Source: Methylomarinum sp965277025
GTDB lineage: Bacteria; Pseudomonadota; Gammaproteobacteria; Methylococcales; Methylomonadaceae
NCBI GenBank assembly: GCA_965277025.1
Contig: OZ255706.1
Location: 1,984,001-2,048,000, forward strand
Direction: 5' to 3'
DNA length: 64,000 bases
Shown here: positions 26,776 to 35,688 of the stretch, one piece after another
Layout of the letters: every line of letters starts with the position of its first letter
Position numbering within the stretch: position 1 is the first letter of the stretch
The notes under the pieces: generated by a model
What the model saw: only the letters and a program-made list of their open reading frames with translations
Told to the model about the DNA's origin: nothing
Database searches by the model: none
Position numbers and translations under genes: made by a program

Positions 26776-27383
26776 TAGGGTTTTTACGCGGTAAATTGTT
26801 GGCCAAAAATCCTCCGCAATTATTGCTGGATGTCAATGGCGTCGGCTACGAAGTCGAAGCACCAATGACCACCTTTTACAACTTGCCGATGATAGGCGAG
26901 CAAGTCGCTTTATACACCCATCTGGTGGTGCGGGAAGATGCGCATATTCTGTTTGGCTTTTCCGAGGAAAGCGACCGCCTGATGTTTAGAACGCTGATCA
27001 AGGTCAATGGCGTCGGCCCCAAATTGGCCTTGACGATTCTGTCCGGTCAAAGCGCCGAAGAATTTCGCCGCTGTATCGAAGATAACGATACCCAATCGCT
27101 GGTGCGTCTGCCCGGCGTCGGCAAAAAAACCGCCGAACGGCTGATTGTCGAAATGCGTGACCGCCTGCCGGCGTTAAGTGAAACCTCAGATAGCGGCATT
27201 AAGATAAACTCCAATCAAGCGGTGGCGTCAAGCCATGGTAATCCACGTCAGGAAGCGATCACCGCTTTATGCGCGCTAGGCTACAAACCTGCCGATGCCA
27301 GCAAAATGGTGCAGGCTGTTGCGAGCGAGGGTAAAAGCTGTGAAGATATTATTCGTCTGGCTTTGCGGGGTACGGTTAAATAA
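26772..27383 (+). CDS. ruvA: Holliday junction DNA helicase subunit RuvA
   Basis: Tetramer that holds the junction and loads RuvB. The OB-fold domain begins MIGFLRGKLLAKNPPQLLLDVNGVGYEV, and two helix-hairpin-helix motifs appear in LIKVNGVGPKLALTILSG and LVRLPGVGKKTAERLIVEM. The C-terminal domain (ALGYKPADASKMVQAV) binds RuvB. It overlaps ruvC by four bases; ruvB follows after a HicBA insertion of ~690 bases, so the ruv operon has been split by this module. Confidence 0.95.
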   Translation: MIGFLRGKLLAKNPPQLLLDVNGVGYEVEAPMTTFYNLPMIGEQVALYTHLVVREDAHILFGFSEESDRLMFRTLIKVNGVGPKLALTILSGQSAEEFRRCIEDNDTQSLVRLPGVGKKTAERLIVEMRDRLPALSETSDSGIKINSNQAVASSHGNPRQEAITALCALGYKPADASKMVQAVASEGKSCEDIIRLALRGTVK

Positions 27384-27398
27384 TGAAACGTGTAGGTT

Positions 27399-27425
27399 TA
27401 TCGTTCCCATGCAGGAGCGTGGGAA
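27399..27425. repeat. REP-like palindrome, type GTTCCCATGC
   Basis: CGTTCCCATGC and GCGTGGGAACC form a stem around AGGA with one wobble pair. It belongs to the same family as the units near 22982 and 55648, and lies between ruvA and hicB. Confidence 0.6.
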
Positions 27426-27456
27426 CCAGATAAGGGTTGGATTGAGAGGACAGGAT

Positions 27457-27675
27457 ATGAAAGTTAGTGTAGTCATCGAGCAGGATCAATATGGTTTTTA
27501 TGCATATTGTCCTGAACTGCAAGGTTGTCATACACAAGGTGATTGTTTGGACGAAGTGTTGAAAAATATCAGAGAGGCAGTTGAATTGTATCTGGAAACC
27601 CTGTCAACAGAAGAAATAAATGAATCCTTGAGTAAAGAAATATTGACAACCGCTTTGGAGGTTGATGTTGCCTAA
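27457..27675 (+). CDS. hicB: HicB-family antitoxin
   Basis: 72 residues from ATG 27457 (GAGAGGA upstream): MKVSVVIEQDQYGFYAYCPELQGCHTQGD with LDEVLKNIREAVELYLE is the HicB fold, a degraded RNase-H-like domain that blocks HicA. There is no C-terminal DNA-binding extension, so autoregulation, if any, is by other means. Its stop overlaps the start of hicA (27665). The order antitoxin-toxin is the reverse of E. coli hicAB but is common. Confidence 0.85.
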   Translation: MKVSVVIEQDQYGFYAYCPELQGCHTQGDCLDEVLKNIREAVELYLETLSTEEINESLSKEILTTALEVDVA

Positions 27676-27874
27676 ATGGCCTAGGATAACCGCAGCTGAG
27701 GCAGAAAAAATACTTCTTGCCAATGGCTTTCGGCTTCTCAGAAGCAAAGGCAGTCACAGAATTTACAGGCAAGGTGACGTGAGATTTGTTTTGCCATTCC
27801 ATAGTGGAAAAATTCTGCATCCTAAAATTATTAAAGAACTTTCTGAACTTGTGGGTGCTGAAAATTTAAGGTAA
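27665..27874 (+). CDS. hicA: HicA-family mRNA interferase toxin
   Basis: 69 residues: MLPKWPRITAAEAEKILLANGFRLLRSKGSHRIYRQGD, with the dsRNA-binding-like fold and the catalytic His of GSHRIY. HicA cuts mRNA when not bound by HicB. ATG 27665 follows GGAG at 27657-27660; a TTG three bases earlier is also possible. The pair is inserted between ruvA and ruvB and may be a stabilising module acquired by transfer. Confidence 0.85.
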   Translation: MLPKWPRITAAEAEKILLANGFRLLRSKGSHRIYRQGDVRFVLPFHSGKILHPKIIKELSELVGAENLR

Positions 27875-28073
27875 AACAAAAATAAGGTAGCATGGGTATG
27901 ACTGCATGGATGCAGGACCACGCCAAGATCGAAGTGAAACCTATCAATAATGGCCAAATGACGCCGATTTTTCGCTCGAGTTTCTAATACGCCTACATTA
28001 TCAAGCCGCGAAAAAATGCGATCAGGACAACATCAATTAATATCAACAGATTTTCATCTCAACCAATAACCTC

Positions 28074-29114
28074 ATGATTGAAAGTGATCGATTGATCAGC
28101 GCCAGTGGCCAAAGTGACGAAGATCGTCTGGATCGTGCGATTCGGCCAAAAAGACTGAAAGATTATATCGGTCAGGAAGAGCTTCGTCTGCAAATGGAGA
28201 TCTTTATTCAGGCGGCAGTGGCGCGTAGCGAAGCATTGGATCATGTGCTGATTTTTGGTCCGCCAGGGCTCGGAAAGACGACACTGGCCAATATTATTGC
28301 GACTGAGATGGGTGTCAATATCCGTCAGACTTCAGGCCCTGTATTGGACAAAGCCGGCGATCTGGCCGCTTTGTTGACCAATCTCGAAGCACATGATGTG
28401 TTGTTTATAGATGAAATTCATCGTCTCAGTCCAGCTGTGGAAGAAGTGCTTTATCCCGCCATGGAAGATTATCAGATCGATATCATGATCGGTGAGGGAC
28501 CTGCGGCACGCTCGATCAAACTGGATTTGCCGCCTTTTACCCTGATTGGCGCGACCACGCGGGCGGGGTTATTGACTTCACCACTACGTGATCGCTTTGG
28601 CATTGTCCAGCGTTTGGAATTTTACACGCCAGAAGAATTGACCCGTATTGTCATGCGTTCGGCCCGTTTGTTAAAAATGGATATGGCTGAAGACGGCGCC
28701 AGGGAAATTGCTCGCCGTTCACGAGGCACACCCCGAATCGCTAACCGTTTATTGCGCCGTGTGCGGGATTTTGCCGAGGTCAAAGGTGATGGCGTGGTCA
28801 GCAAGGCGGTCGCTGGTGATGCGCTGAGGATGTTGAAAATCGATGACAGTGGTTTTGATTTGCTTGATCGTAAATTGTTAACCTCGATGATTGAACATTT
28901 CGACGGGGGACCGGTCGGACTGGATACCCTGGCGGCGGCCATCAGCGAAGAACGTGGCACGATTGAAGATGTGCTGGAGCCTTACTTGTTGCAGCAAGGT
29001 TTTATCATGCGGACGCCACGCGGACGTATCGTCACGCAGAAAGCCTATTTACATTTTGGACTGAAAGTACCAGTGGAACTTAACCCTGTAACACAATCCT
29101 TATTTGATGACTGA
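28074..29114 (+). CDS. ruvB: Holliday junction branch-migration ATPase RuvB
   Basis: Hexameric AAA+ motor that drives branch migration with RuvA. Walker A is FGPPGLGKTTLANIIA, Walker B LFIDEIHRLS, sensor 1 LIGATTRAG, and RGTPRIANRLLRRVRD is the arginine-bearing sensor 2. The C-terminal winged helix ends RTPRGRIVT. 346 aa, full length. It shares one base with ybgC. The 200 bases between hicA and ruvB hold no gene that I can support. Confidence 0.96.
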   Translation: MIESDRLISASGQSDEDRLDRAIRPKRLKDYIGQEELRLQMEIFIQAAVARSEALDHVLIFGPPGLGKTTLANIIATEMGVNIRQTSGPVLDKAGDLAALLTNLEAHDVLFIDEIHRLSPAVEEVLYPAMEDYQIDIMIGEGPAARSIKLDLPPFTLIGATTRAGLLTSPLRDRFGIVQRLEFYTPEELTRIVMRSARLLKMDMAEDGAREIARRSRGTPRIANRLLRRVRDFAEVKGDGVVSKAVAGDALRMLKIDDSGFDLLDRKLLTSMIEHFDGGPVGLDTLAAAISEERGTIEDVLEPYLLQQGFIMRTPRGRIVTQKAYLHFGLKVPVELNPVTQSLFDD

Positions 29115-29515
29115 TGAATACATTCACCTGGCCTGTGCGCGTTTATTATGAAGACACCGATGCCGGCGGCGTGGTTTTTTATGCCAATTATCTGAAGTTT
29201 TTTGAACGGGCCAGAACGGAATTTCTGCGTGCTGCAGGCTTTGAGCAGGATCGGCTAATGCAGGAGGCTGAAATTATTTTTGTGGTACGCTCAGTAGCGG
29301 TGGATTATTTGAAGCCAGCACGTTTCAATGATTTGCTGGACGTAACGGCAAGCGTTTCTGAAGCCAAAAAAACCAGTTTTAGTTTTACCCAGCAAGTGAA
29401 AAGACAAGGTGAAATATTGTCGCAAGGAAATATTCGTATCGCCTGTCTGGATATCAACACGATGCGGCCTAAAGTCATTCCTTCTGAAATCTTACAAGCG
29501 ATAACGCATGAATAG
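29114..29515 (+). CDS. ybgC: acyl-CoA thioester hydrolase YbgC (Tol-Pal cluster)
   Basis: 133-residue hot-dog fold thioesterase. VYYEDTDAGGVVFYANYLKFFERARTEFLR contains the catalytic Asp and the 4HBT signature. It is the usual first gene of the tol-pal cluster and overlaps both ruvB (one base) and tolQ (8 bases), so all are probably on one transcript. Its role may be in phospholipid turnover at the membrane. Confidence 0.92.
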   Translation: MNTFTWPVRVYYEDTDAGGVVFYANYLKFFERARTEFLRAAGFEQDRLMQEAEIIFVVRSVAVDYLKPARFNDLLDVTASVSEAKKTSFSFTQQVKRQGEILSQGNIRIACLDINTMRPKVIPSEILQAITHE

Positions 29516-30185
29516 TGAAATTTCCTTTATCGACCTGATTCTGAATGCCAGTTTTGTCGTTCAGTTTGTCATGCTGGTGTTACTGGCCGCATCCGTTGCC
29601 GCCTGGACATTCATTTTCAGTAAACGGGCGGAACTGAAACAAGCCGAAGCTATCACCGAGGAATTTGAAGAAGCCTTTTGGTCTGGTATCGAATTGAGCG
29701 ATTTGTTTAAACGGCTGCAAAAACAGGAAGCGGATACGGAAGGTATCGAGACAATTTTTATGGCCGGTTACAAAGCCTACGCTCGTTTGAGTCAGCAGAA
29801 AGATGTCAGTGCCGATGTTAAGGTTGAAGCGGCTGAACGGGCAATGAAAATTGAACTGGCGCGGGAAATGGATCGCCTGGATGACGCGCTGCCTTTTTTG
29901 GCGACCGTGGGTTCTACCAGCCCATATATCGGTTTGTTCGGCACCGTGTGGGGTATCATGAATGCCTTTAGTGCATTGGGGAATATGAAACATGCCACCT
30001 TGTCAAATGTCGCCCCCGGCATTTCTGAAGCGTTGATCGCCACGGCAATGGGCTTGTTCGCCGCTATTCCTGCCGTTATCGCTTACAACCGGTTTTCCAC
30101 TCAGCTGGACAGACTGGCGGGCCGATATGAATTGTTTATGGATGAATTTCTGGTGTTGTTACAACGACAGGCGCATCAATCATGA
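29508..30185 (+). CDS. tolQ: Tol-Pal system proton channel TolQ
   Basis: 225 residues with an N-terminal membrane helix (VVQFVMLVLLAASVAAWTFIFS) and two later ones around LPFLATVGSTSPYIGLFGTVWGIM and ISEALIATAMGLFAAIPAVIAYN, the MotA/TolQ/ExbB pattern. With TolR it forms the proton-driven motor that pulls the outer membrane inward at division. Overlaps tolR by four bases. Confidence 0.95.
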   Translation: MNSEISFIDLILNASFVVQFVMLVLLAASVAAWTFIFSKRAELKQAEAITEEFEEAFWSGIELSDLFKRLQKQEADTEGIETIFMAGYKAYARLSQQKDVSADVKVEAAERAMKIELAREMDRLDDALPFLATVGSTSPYIGLFGTVWGIMNAFSALGNMKHATLSNVAPGISEALIATAMGLFAAIPAVIAYNRFSTQLDRLAGRYELFMDEFLVLLQRQAHQS

Positions 30186-30604
30186 GTCGTCGTCAAAATC
30201 GCCGTAAACCGATGGCCGAAATCAATGTCGTCCCTTATATTGATGTAACTTTTGTATTGTTGATAATCTTCATGATCACAGCCCCTTTGGTGCAAACCGG
30301 CGTGGAGGTGGATTTACCGCAGGCCGAGGCGAAAACGGTCGATACACAGGAAATTCCACCATTGATTATTTCTGTCGATAAACAAGGTCAGTATTTTATT
30401 GATGTGGGTGACGATACAAACGAGCCGGTGGCGGCCGGAGAATTATTGATCCGGGTAGCGGCGGTTCTGCGTCAGCAGCCTGAAACCCAGGTTTACATTC
30501 GCGGCGATAAGCAGGTGGATTATGGTAAAGTCGTGTCCGTTATGTCAGCATTAAAAAATGCTGGCGTGAAAGTCGTTGGCCTGATGACACAGCCTGTCAC
30601 ATAA
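30182..30604 (+). CDS. tolR: Tol-Pal system protein TolR
   Basis: 140 residues: a basic cytoplasmic start, then EINVVPYIDVTFVLLIIFMITAPL with the essential proton-carrying Asp in the single membrane helix, then a periplasmic ExbD-type domain ending YGKVVSVMSALKNAGVKVVGLMT. Partner of TolQ; immediately followed by tolA seven bases on. Confidence 0.95.
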   Translation: MSRRQNRRKPMAEINVVPYIDVTFVLLIIFMITAPLVQTGVEVDLPQAEAKTVDTQEIPPLIISVDKQGQYFIDVGDDTNEPVAAGELLIRVAAVLRQQPETQVYIRGDKQVDYGKVVSVMSALKNAGVKVVGLMTQPVT

Positions 30605-30610
30605 AGAAAA

Positions 30611-31507
30611 ATGAAGAAATACGCTTATTATTTCGCCTGGTCGATTGCGCTGCATTTAGGTTTGTTGTTACTGTTCATTGTCGGTGCTGCCCCTCACACA
30701 ACGCAACGGCAAAAGCCCGAACCAGAAGTCATTGAAGCGACCGTGCTGGATGAAGATAAAATAATCCAGGAAGTCAAAAAACTCAAACAACAGAAACTGG
30801 CCAAACAACGACAGTTGGTTGAACAACAGCGGCGCGAACAGCGTTTACTGGAACAGGCCAGGCAAAAACGCTTGCAGGAAGAGAAAAAAATTCAGCAACT
30901 GGCTGAAAAGCGTCAACAACAGGCGTTGGCGCTGAAGAAAAAGCAGGCAGAGTTAAAACGAAAACAGGCCGAAGAAAAAGTCCGGCTGGAAAAGATAAAA
31001 AAACAACGGGCCGAGGCGCAGAAAAAGCTGGAGCAACAGCGTTTGGCAAGGGAAAAAGCCAAACGTGAGGCGGAAAAGAAACGCCAGGCGGAATTAGCCC
31101 GAAAACAGGCCGAAGAAAAGCGTAAGGCCGAGTTGGCGAAACAAAAAGCCGAACAGGCCAGGCAAGCGGAATTGGCCAGACAACGCGCCGCCGCCGAAGC
31201 CAAGGCGCGGGAGAAAGCCGCTCAGCAAATGACTATCCGAATATCCCGGGCGATACAACAAAAAGTCAATAATAGCTGGATCCGGCCGATGACTTCCAGA
31301 AAGGGCCTCAGTTGTACGGTACGGGTTAAATTATTACCGAGCGGTGATGTGATGGATGCAAGGGTGGTTAAAAGCAGTGGCGATGCCATTTTTGACCGTT
31401 CGGCGGAAAATGCAGTCAGAAAGGCCTCGCCATTGCCAGTACCGAAGGACCGGGTAGTGTTCAACCAAAACTTTAGAACGTTTACCTTTGTTTTTAAACC
31501 GGAATAA
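30611..31507 (+). CDS. tolA: Tol-Pal system protein TolA
   Basis: 298 residues in three parts: one N-terminal membrane helix (YFAWSIALHLGLLLLFIVGA), a very long Lys/Glu/Ala/Gln-rich helix (residues ~45-205) spanning the periplasm, and a C-terminal TonB-like domain (SCTVRVKLLPSGDVMDARVVKSSGD) that touches TolB and Pal. It carries force from TolQR to the outer membrane. Confidence 0.94.
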   Translation: MKKYAYYFAWSIALHLGLLLLFIVGAAPHTTQRQKPEPEVIEATVLDEDKIIQEVKKLKQQKLAKQRQLVEQQRREQRLLEQARQKRLQEEKKIQQLAEKRQQQALALKKKQAELKRKQAEEKVRLEKIKKQRAEAQKKLEQQRLAREKAKREAEKKRQAELARKQAEEKRKAELAKQKAEQARQAELARQRAAAEAKAREKAAQQMTIRISRAIQQKVNNSWIRPMTSRKGLSCTVRVKLLPSGDVMDARVVKSSGDAIFDRSAENAVRKASPLPVPKDRVVFNQNFRTFTFVFKPE

Positions 31508-31513
31508 GCCGAT

Positions 31514-32800
31514 ATGAAAAAAATCTTTATCTTGTTACCGTTGCTGCTGATGTTCGGTTTCAATCAGCTCAAAGCGGAAGGCTTGACGATAGAAATCACC
31601 AAAGGAACAGAATCTGCCATACCGATTGTGATTGTACCATTCGCCTGGCCTCAAGGAACCCTGCCCAAACTGGATATTGCCGCTGTCATTCAGGCGGATT
31701 TAAGCTCCAGCGGTTATTTTAAAACACTATCCCGGGCTGATATGCTGACCCGGCCATCTCAACCTCAGCAAGTCCGTTTCCGTAACTGGCAGGCATTGGG
31801 GCAGGATTATTTACTGATTGGCCAGGTCACGCCGATGGCGGGACAATATGAAGTGCGTTTTCAGTTGTTCGATGTTTATCAACAAGTACAGATTTTAGGT
31901 TATAAACTGACCGCCAGCCGTAAATTATTACGCCGGACAGCACATAAAATAAGCGACCTGGTGTTTGAAAAACTTACCGGTAAACCGGGTGTGTTCAATA
32001 CCCATATCGCCTATGTCACCAGCAGCCGTCAGGCTGGCGGCAAGCGCTTGTACCGGCTGATGGTGGCTGATGCCGATGGCCATAACGCCCGGGTGATTAC
32101 TTCGTCGAAACAGCCGATCATGTCGCCGGCCTGGTCTCCGGATGGTAAAAAAATTGCCTATGTGTCGTTTGAAAGACGGCGTTCGGCGGTTTATGTGCAG
32201 ACACTGGCGACGGGAAAACGACAACGGATGGCGACCTGGCACGGTATTAACGGTGCACCGGCGTTTTCCCCGGACGGGCGAAAGCTGGCATTGACCTTGT
32301 CGAAAGATGGCAGTCCGGATATTTATATTCTGGATTTAGGCAGCCGTCGTTTGAGAAAAATAACCCGCAGTTATGCCATCGATACCGAAGCGACCTGGTC
32401 GCCGGATGGCCGCTATCTGGTCTTTACCTCGGACCGGGGCGGCAAACCGCAGTTGTATAAAATCCCCGTTTCTGGCGGTCGTGCTACACGCTTAACCTTC
32501 AGCGGCGATTACAACGCCCGGGCGCAGTTTTCCCGGGATGGAAGGCAATTGGTGATGGTGCATGGTAATCATGGTGATTATCGTATTGCGGTGATGGAAC
32601 TGGCCAATGGGCAAATCAATGTATTGACCGGCGGGCCACTGGACGAGTCGCCCAGTTTCGCGCCCAATGGATCGATGGTGCTTTATGCTACGCGCAAAGG
32701 AAAGCACTCTTATTTGGCGACGGTTTCCGCCGATGGCAGTATGCATCGCAAGCTGGCTTTCAGAGGGGGAGAAGTCAGAGAGCCGGCCTGGGGGTTGTAA
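31514..32800 (+). CDS. tolB: Tol-Pal system beta-propeller protein TolB
   Basis: 428 residues with a signal peptide (KKIFILLPLLLMFGFNQLKA), a small alpha/beta domain, and a six-bladed propeller with repeated SPAWSPDGKKIAYVS-like units (five visible WSPDG/FSPDG/FSRDG turns). It sits in the periplasm and cycles between Pal and TolA. Six bases after tolA. Confidence 0.95.
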   Translation: MKKIFILLPLLLMFGFNQLKAEGLTIEITKGTESAIPIVIVPFAWPQGTLPKLDIAAVIQADLSSSGYFKTLSRADMLTRPSQPQQVRFRNWQALGQDYLLIGQVTPMAGQYEVRFQLFDVYQQVQILGYKLTASRKLLRRTAHKISDLVFEKLTGKPGVFNTHIAYVTSSRQAGGKRLYRLMVADADGHNARVITSSKQPIMSPAWSPDGKKIAYVSFERRRSAVYVQTLATGKRQRMATWHGINGAPAFSPDGRKLALTLSKDGSPDIYILDLGSRRLRKITRSYAIDTEATWSPDGRYLVFTSDRGGKPQLYKIPVSGGRATRLTFSGDYNARAQFSRDGRQLVMVHGNHGDYRIAVMELANGQINVLTGGPLDESPSFAPNGSMVLYATRKGKHSYLATVSADGSMHRKLAFRGGEVREPAWGL

Positions 32801-32828
32801 ATAATACTCAATTAGTATGGTGAAAATA

Positions 32829-33398
32829 ATGATGAAAAAAAATATCTGCCTGTTAGGTGCAACGCTTTTAATCTTGACGCTGACAGGGTGCAGTTCTACC
32901 GATGAGAAACAGGCCAGCCTGCTGGATAAAAGCCAGAATGCGGCGGTGGTCAGTCCCGATGGTGTAACGACCAGTGGCTATAGCGACGAAAATGAAATTG
33001 CCGGTACCGAGCTGACGGCGGAAGAATTGGGTGCGGAATTTAGCGACCCGGCCAGCCCGTTATCCAAGCGAACAATATATTTTCGTTACGACAGCAGCGA
33101 CGTTCAGCAGGACTTTATTCCAGTTATCGCCTCCCATGCAGCTTTTCTATTGCAACATCCTCAATACAGACTGGTATTGGAAGGTCATGCAGACGAACGG
33201 GGTTCACCAGAATATAATATCGCTTTGGGTGAACAGCGCGCTAAAACTGTCGCCCGCTTGATGAAGGCGCAGGGCGTACCCGCCAGACAATTGAGCATCG
33301 TCAGCTACGGTGAAGAAAAGCCGGCTGTAGATGGGCATGATGAAGCGGCCTGGCAGCTCAATCGTCGTGTGGAATTGGTTTATGAAGGTGTTAAATGA
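32829..33398 (+). CDS. pal: peptidoglycan-associated lipoprotein Pal
   Basis: Outer-membrane lipoprotein with signal MMKKNICLLGATLLILTLTGC (lipobox LTGC) and an OmpA domain (IYFRYDSSDVQ, LVLEGHADERGSPEYN, LGEQRAKTVARLM, QLNRRVELVYEG) that binds peptidoglycan. ATG 32829 or 32832 is preferred to ATG 32817, since the signal then starts in the usual way; the ribosome site is weak for all. Overlaps cpoB by four bases. Confidence 0.94.
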   Translation: MMKKNICLLGATLLILTLTGCSSTDEKQASLLDKSQNAAVVSPDGVTTSGYSDENEIAGTELTAEELGAEFSDPASPLSKRTIYFRYDSSDVQQDFIPVIASHAAFLLQHPQYRLVLEGHADERGSPEYNIALGEQRAKTVARLMKAQGVPARQLSIVSYGEEKPAVDGHDEAAWQLNRRVELVYEGVK

Positions 33399-34189
33399 AT
33401 AAAAAATTACTGATCCTATTGCCTTTTTGTGGCTCGGTGCTGGCCGATGCCAGGCCTTTGCCACCGATTGTCGATAATTCCATGATGTCCAACGGTGCGG
33501 CATACACGCAGGCGGCTCCGGCTAACGGGGTGGTTTTTGAAATTCTGGGCCGGCTGGAACAGTTGCAACGGGAAGTCCAGGAATTGCGCGGTATTGTTGA
33601 AGAACAGGGGCATCAAATCAGCGAATTGAAAAGCCGGCAGAATAATATTTATACCGATCTCGATCAGCGCATTCTGCAACTTGGAGGGCAGCCGCAACCC
33701 TCACCAGTTGATGATGGCAAACGAGCCGGTTATCAGGCGCTGCAAAAGCCTGCGGCGTCTCAAACCCCAGCGACTGATGAGGCGGTAAAACCTGTGGCAT
33801 CCGCCGCTGAGGAGAAAGCGCTTTACCAAAAGGCTTATGAACTGCTACGAAATGGTCATAACAGCCAGGCGATCAAGGCGTTCAAACAAGTGATTCAACA
33901 GTTCCCTTCAGGCGAATATGCCGATAACGCTCAATATTGGCTGGGAGAGGCATATAAAGTCAATCAACAGCCGGAATTGGCGAAAGCGGCATTCAATAAG
34001 GTTATTGACTTGTATCCGGACAGTCCCAAGGTACCGGATGCCTTGCTGAAATTAGGTTATATCGAAATCGAACAAAACAATCTGGCCAAAGCGCGGGAAT
34101 ATCTGACTCGGGTCAAAGTGGACTTTCCTGGCACCACCGCAGCCCATTTAGCCACTAAAAGATTGATGCGTCTGGATCAATTGATGTAA
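33395..34189 (+). CDS. cpoB: cell division coordinator CpoB (YbgF)
   Basis: 264 residues: signal peptide (NKKLLILLPFCGSVLADA), a trimerising coiled coil (LGRLEQLQREVQELRGIVEEQGHQI), a low-complexity Ala/Pro linker and a C-terminal TPR domain (ALYQKAYELLRNGHNSQAIKAF, YADNAQYWLGEAYKV, KVPDALLKLGYIEIEQNN). It links peptidoglycan synthesis with Tol-Pal constriction and is the usual last gene of the cluster. An IS5 element has landed 50 bases after its stop. Confidence 0.93.
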   Translation: MNKKLLILLPFCGSVLADARPLPPIVDNSMMSNGAAYTQAAPANGVVFEILGRLEQLQREVQELRGIVEEQGHQISELKSRQNNIYTDLDQRILQLGGQPQPSPVDDGKRAGYQALQKPAASQTPATDEAVKPVASAAEEKALYQKAYELLRNGHNSQAIKAFKQVIQQFPSGEYADNAQYWLGEAYKVNQQPELAKAAFNKVIDLYPDSPKVPDALLKLGYIEIEQNNLAKAREYLTRVKVDFPGTTAAHLATKRLMRLDQLM

Positions 34190-34238
34190 TTTAAGATAAA
34201 TCGATAACGGCTGAAAACAACGGGCAAATACCCCGTAA

Positions 34239-35623
34239 CAGGCTGTTGATTTAATCCAACCTGGAGGCCGCATTGTTTCGTTGCCATAATTGGCATTTGA
34301 TTACATAACTAATTGTTATTTATGGTAAAATGATTCAATCCATTTGATATTCCCCGATTTTTTATTTGTTATGCGCGGCATTGATTATACCCAAAACGAA
34401 TTATTCAGTTATCGGACGCTGGAATCTAGAATTCCGAGTGATCATCCTTTACGCAAACTACGATATTTGGTCGATATTCTATTGACTACTTTGGATGAGG
34501 AGTTCGATGACCTGTATTCCCGACGGGGCCGGGCGTCAATTCCTCCCGAGCGTTTACTCCGTGCCAGTTTGTTGCAAATCCTGTTTTCCATTCGTTCGGA
34601 GCGGCAACTGATCGAACACATTGATTTCAATCTGCTGTATCGTTGGTTTGTCGGCTTATCAATGGATGATGAGGTTTGGGATCATTCAACGTTCAGCGCC
34701 AATCGTGACCGTCTATTGAATGAGCGCGTGAGTCGTTTGTTTTTTGATCGTGTGCTGTGCCTGGCCGAATGGCAGGATTTAGTCTCAGACGAACACTTTT
34801 CAGTTGATGGCACGCTAATCAAGGCCTGGGCTTCTGTGAAAAGCGTCAAGGCCAAAGATGGTTCGAGCCGGCCGCCGGAGGATTCCACCCGCAATCCGGG
34901 TGTCAACTTCAAAGGCGAGAAACGCTGTAACGACACGCATGAATCGACAACGGACCCGGAAGCAAGGATGTATAAAAAAAGTCAGGGCGATAAAGCCCAA
35001 CTCGCTTTTCCGGGCCATGCACTCATGGAAAATCGCCATGGTTTGGTCATCGATGTTGAAGTGACCCAGGCGACAGGAACGGCCGGGCGGGAGGCGGCGA
35101 CAAAAATGATCAAACGCAGCGTCAAAAAAGCGGGTGCCACAGTGGGCAGTGACAAAAACTATGATACCCAAAACTTCGTTGCCGAGCTTCGCGCCATGAA
35201 GGTGACCCCGCATGTAACTCAAAAAGCGAAAGGTTCGGCGATTGACAAGCGGACGACCCGACACCCAGGCTATACAGCAGTCTCAAAATCCGTAAACGGA
35301 TCGAAGAAGTCTTTGGCTGGAGCAAAACTGTTGGGGGATTACGTCAAACCCGATTTCGCGGAGTGAAAAAAGTGACTGCCCAAACCGTATTCACCTTCGC
35401 AGCGTATAATCTGACCCGCCTGATGACCCTGTTACAATGGCGTTATTCAACTGCGCAGGCACCGTTGTGCCTGAAATCCGCCAGAAGGTGGAAATAAAGC
35501 CTCGAAAGGGCAATATAAACCGGCTGATACCGGAAAACCTGGCTAATCAGGCCATCCAGAGGTAAATTTAACCCAAAATGAAGGGCTGGAGCCGGAGGCA
35601 TAGGGGCGTTTTTCAACAGCCTG
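34239..35623 (+). mobile_element. IS5-family element
   Basis: About 1,385 bases with inverted ends CAGGCTGTTGA (34239-34249) and TCAACAGCCTG (35613-35623), flanked by GTAA on both sides (34235-34238 and 35624-35627), a 4-base target repeat. It lies between cpoB and queE. The region 35498-35612 inside it is the right non-coding end. Confidence 0.8.
34371..35497 (+). pseudogene. IS5-family transposase, frameshifted near the C-terminus
   Basis: From ATG 34371 the frame gives RGIDYTQNELFSYRTLESRIP, a helical N-terminus, FSVDGTLIKAWAS (first Asp) and VGSDKNYDTQNFV (second Asp). Near 35275 the frame shifts; the next frame continues SLKIRKRIEEVFGWSKTVGGLRQTRFRG, which holds the catalytic Glu, and ends at TAA 35497. 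So one or two bases have been lost. The truncated product of the first frame ends with an unrelated tail at 35366 and should be inactive. Confidence 0.85.
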
Positions 35624-35651
35624 GTAAGGGCGAACGGCTGATCGCCCTTAC
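35624..35651. terminator. stem-loop at the IS5 insertion point
   Basis: GTAAGGGCG (35624-35632) pairs with CGCCCTTAC (35643-35651). The IS5 target repeat GTAA is the outer part of this stem, so the element inserted at the foot of a hairpin that once followed cpoB. Confidence 0.55.
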
Positions 35652-35688
35652 AACATTCGTCCCAACTGAAAGGATATATCACGGAGCA

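Noticed and set aside
30783..31203. Minus-strand frames inside tolA
   Set aside because: Long open frames on the other strand come from the repetitive Lys/Glu/Ala codons of tolA.
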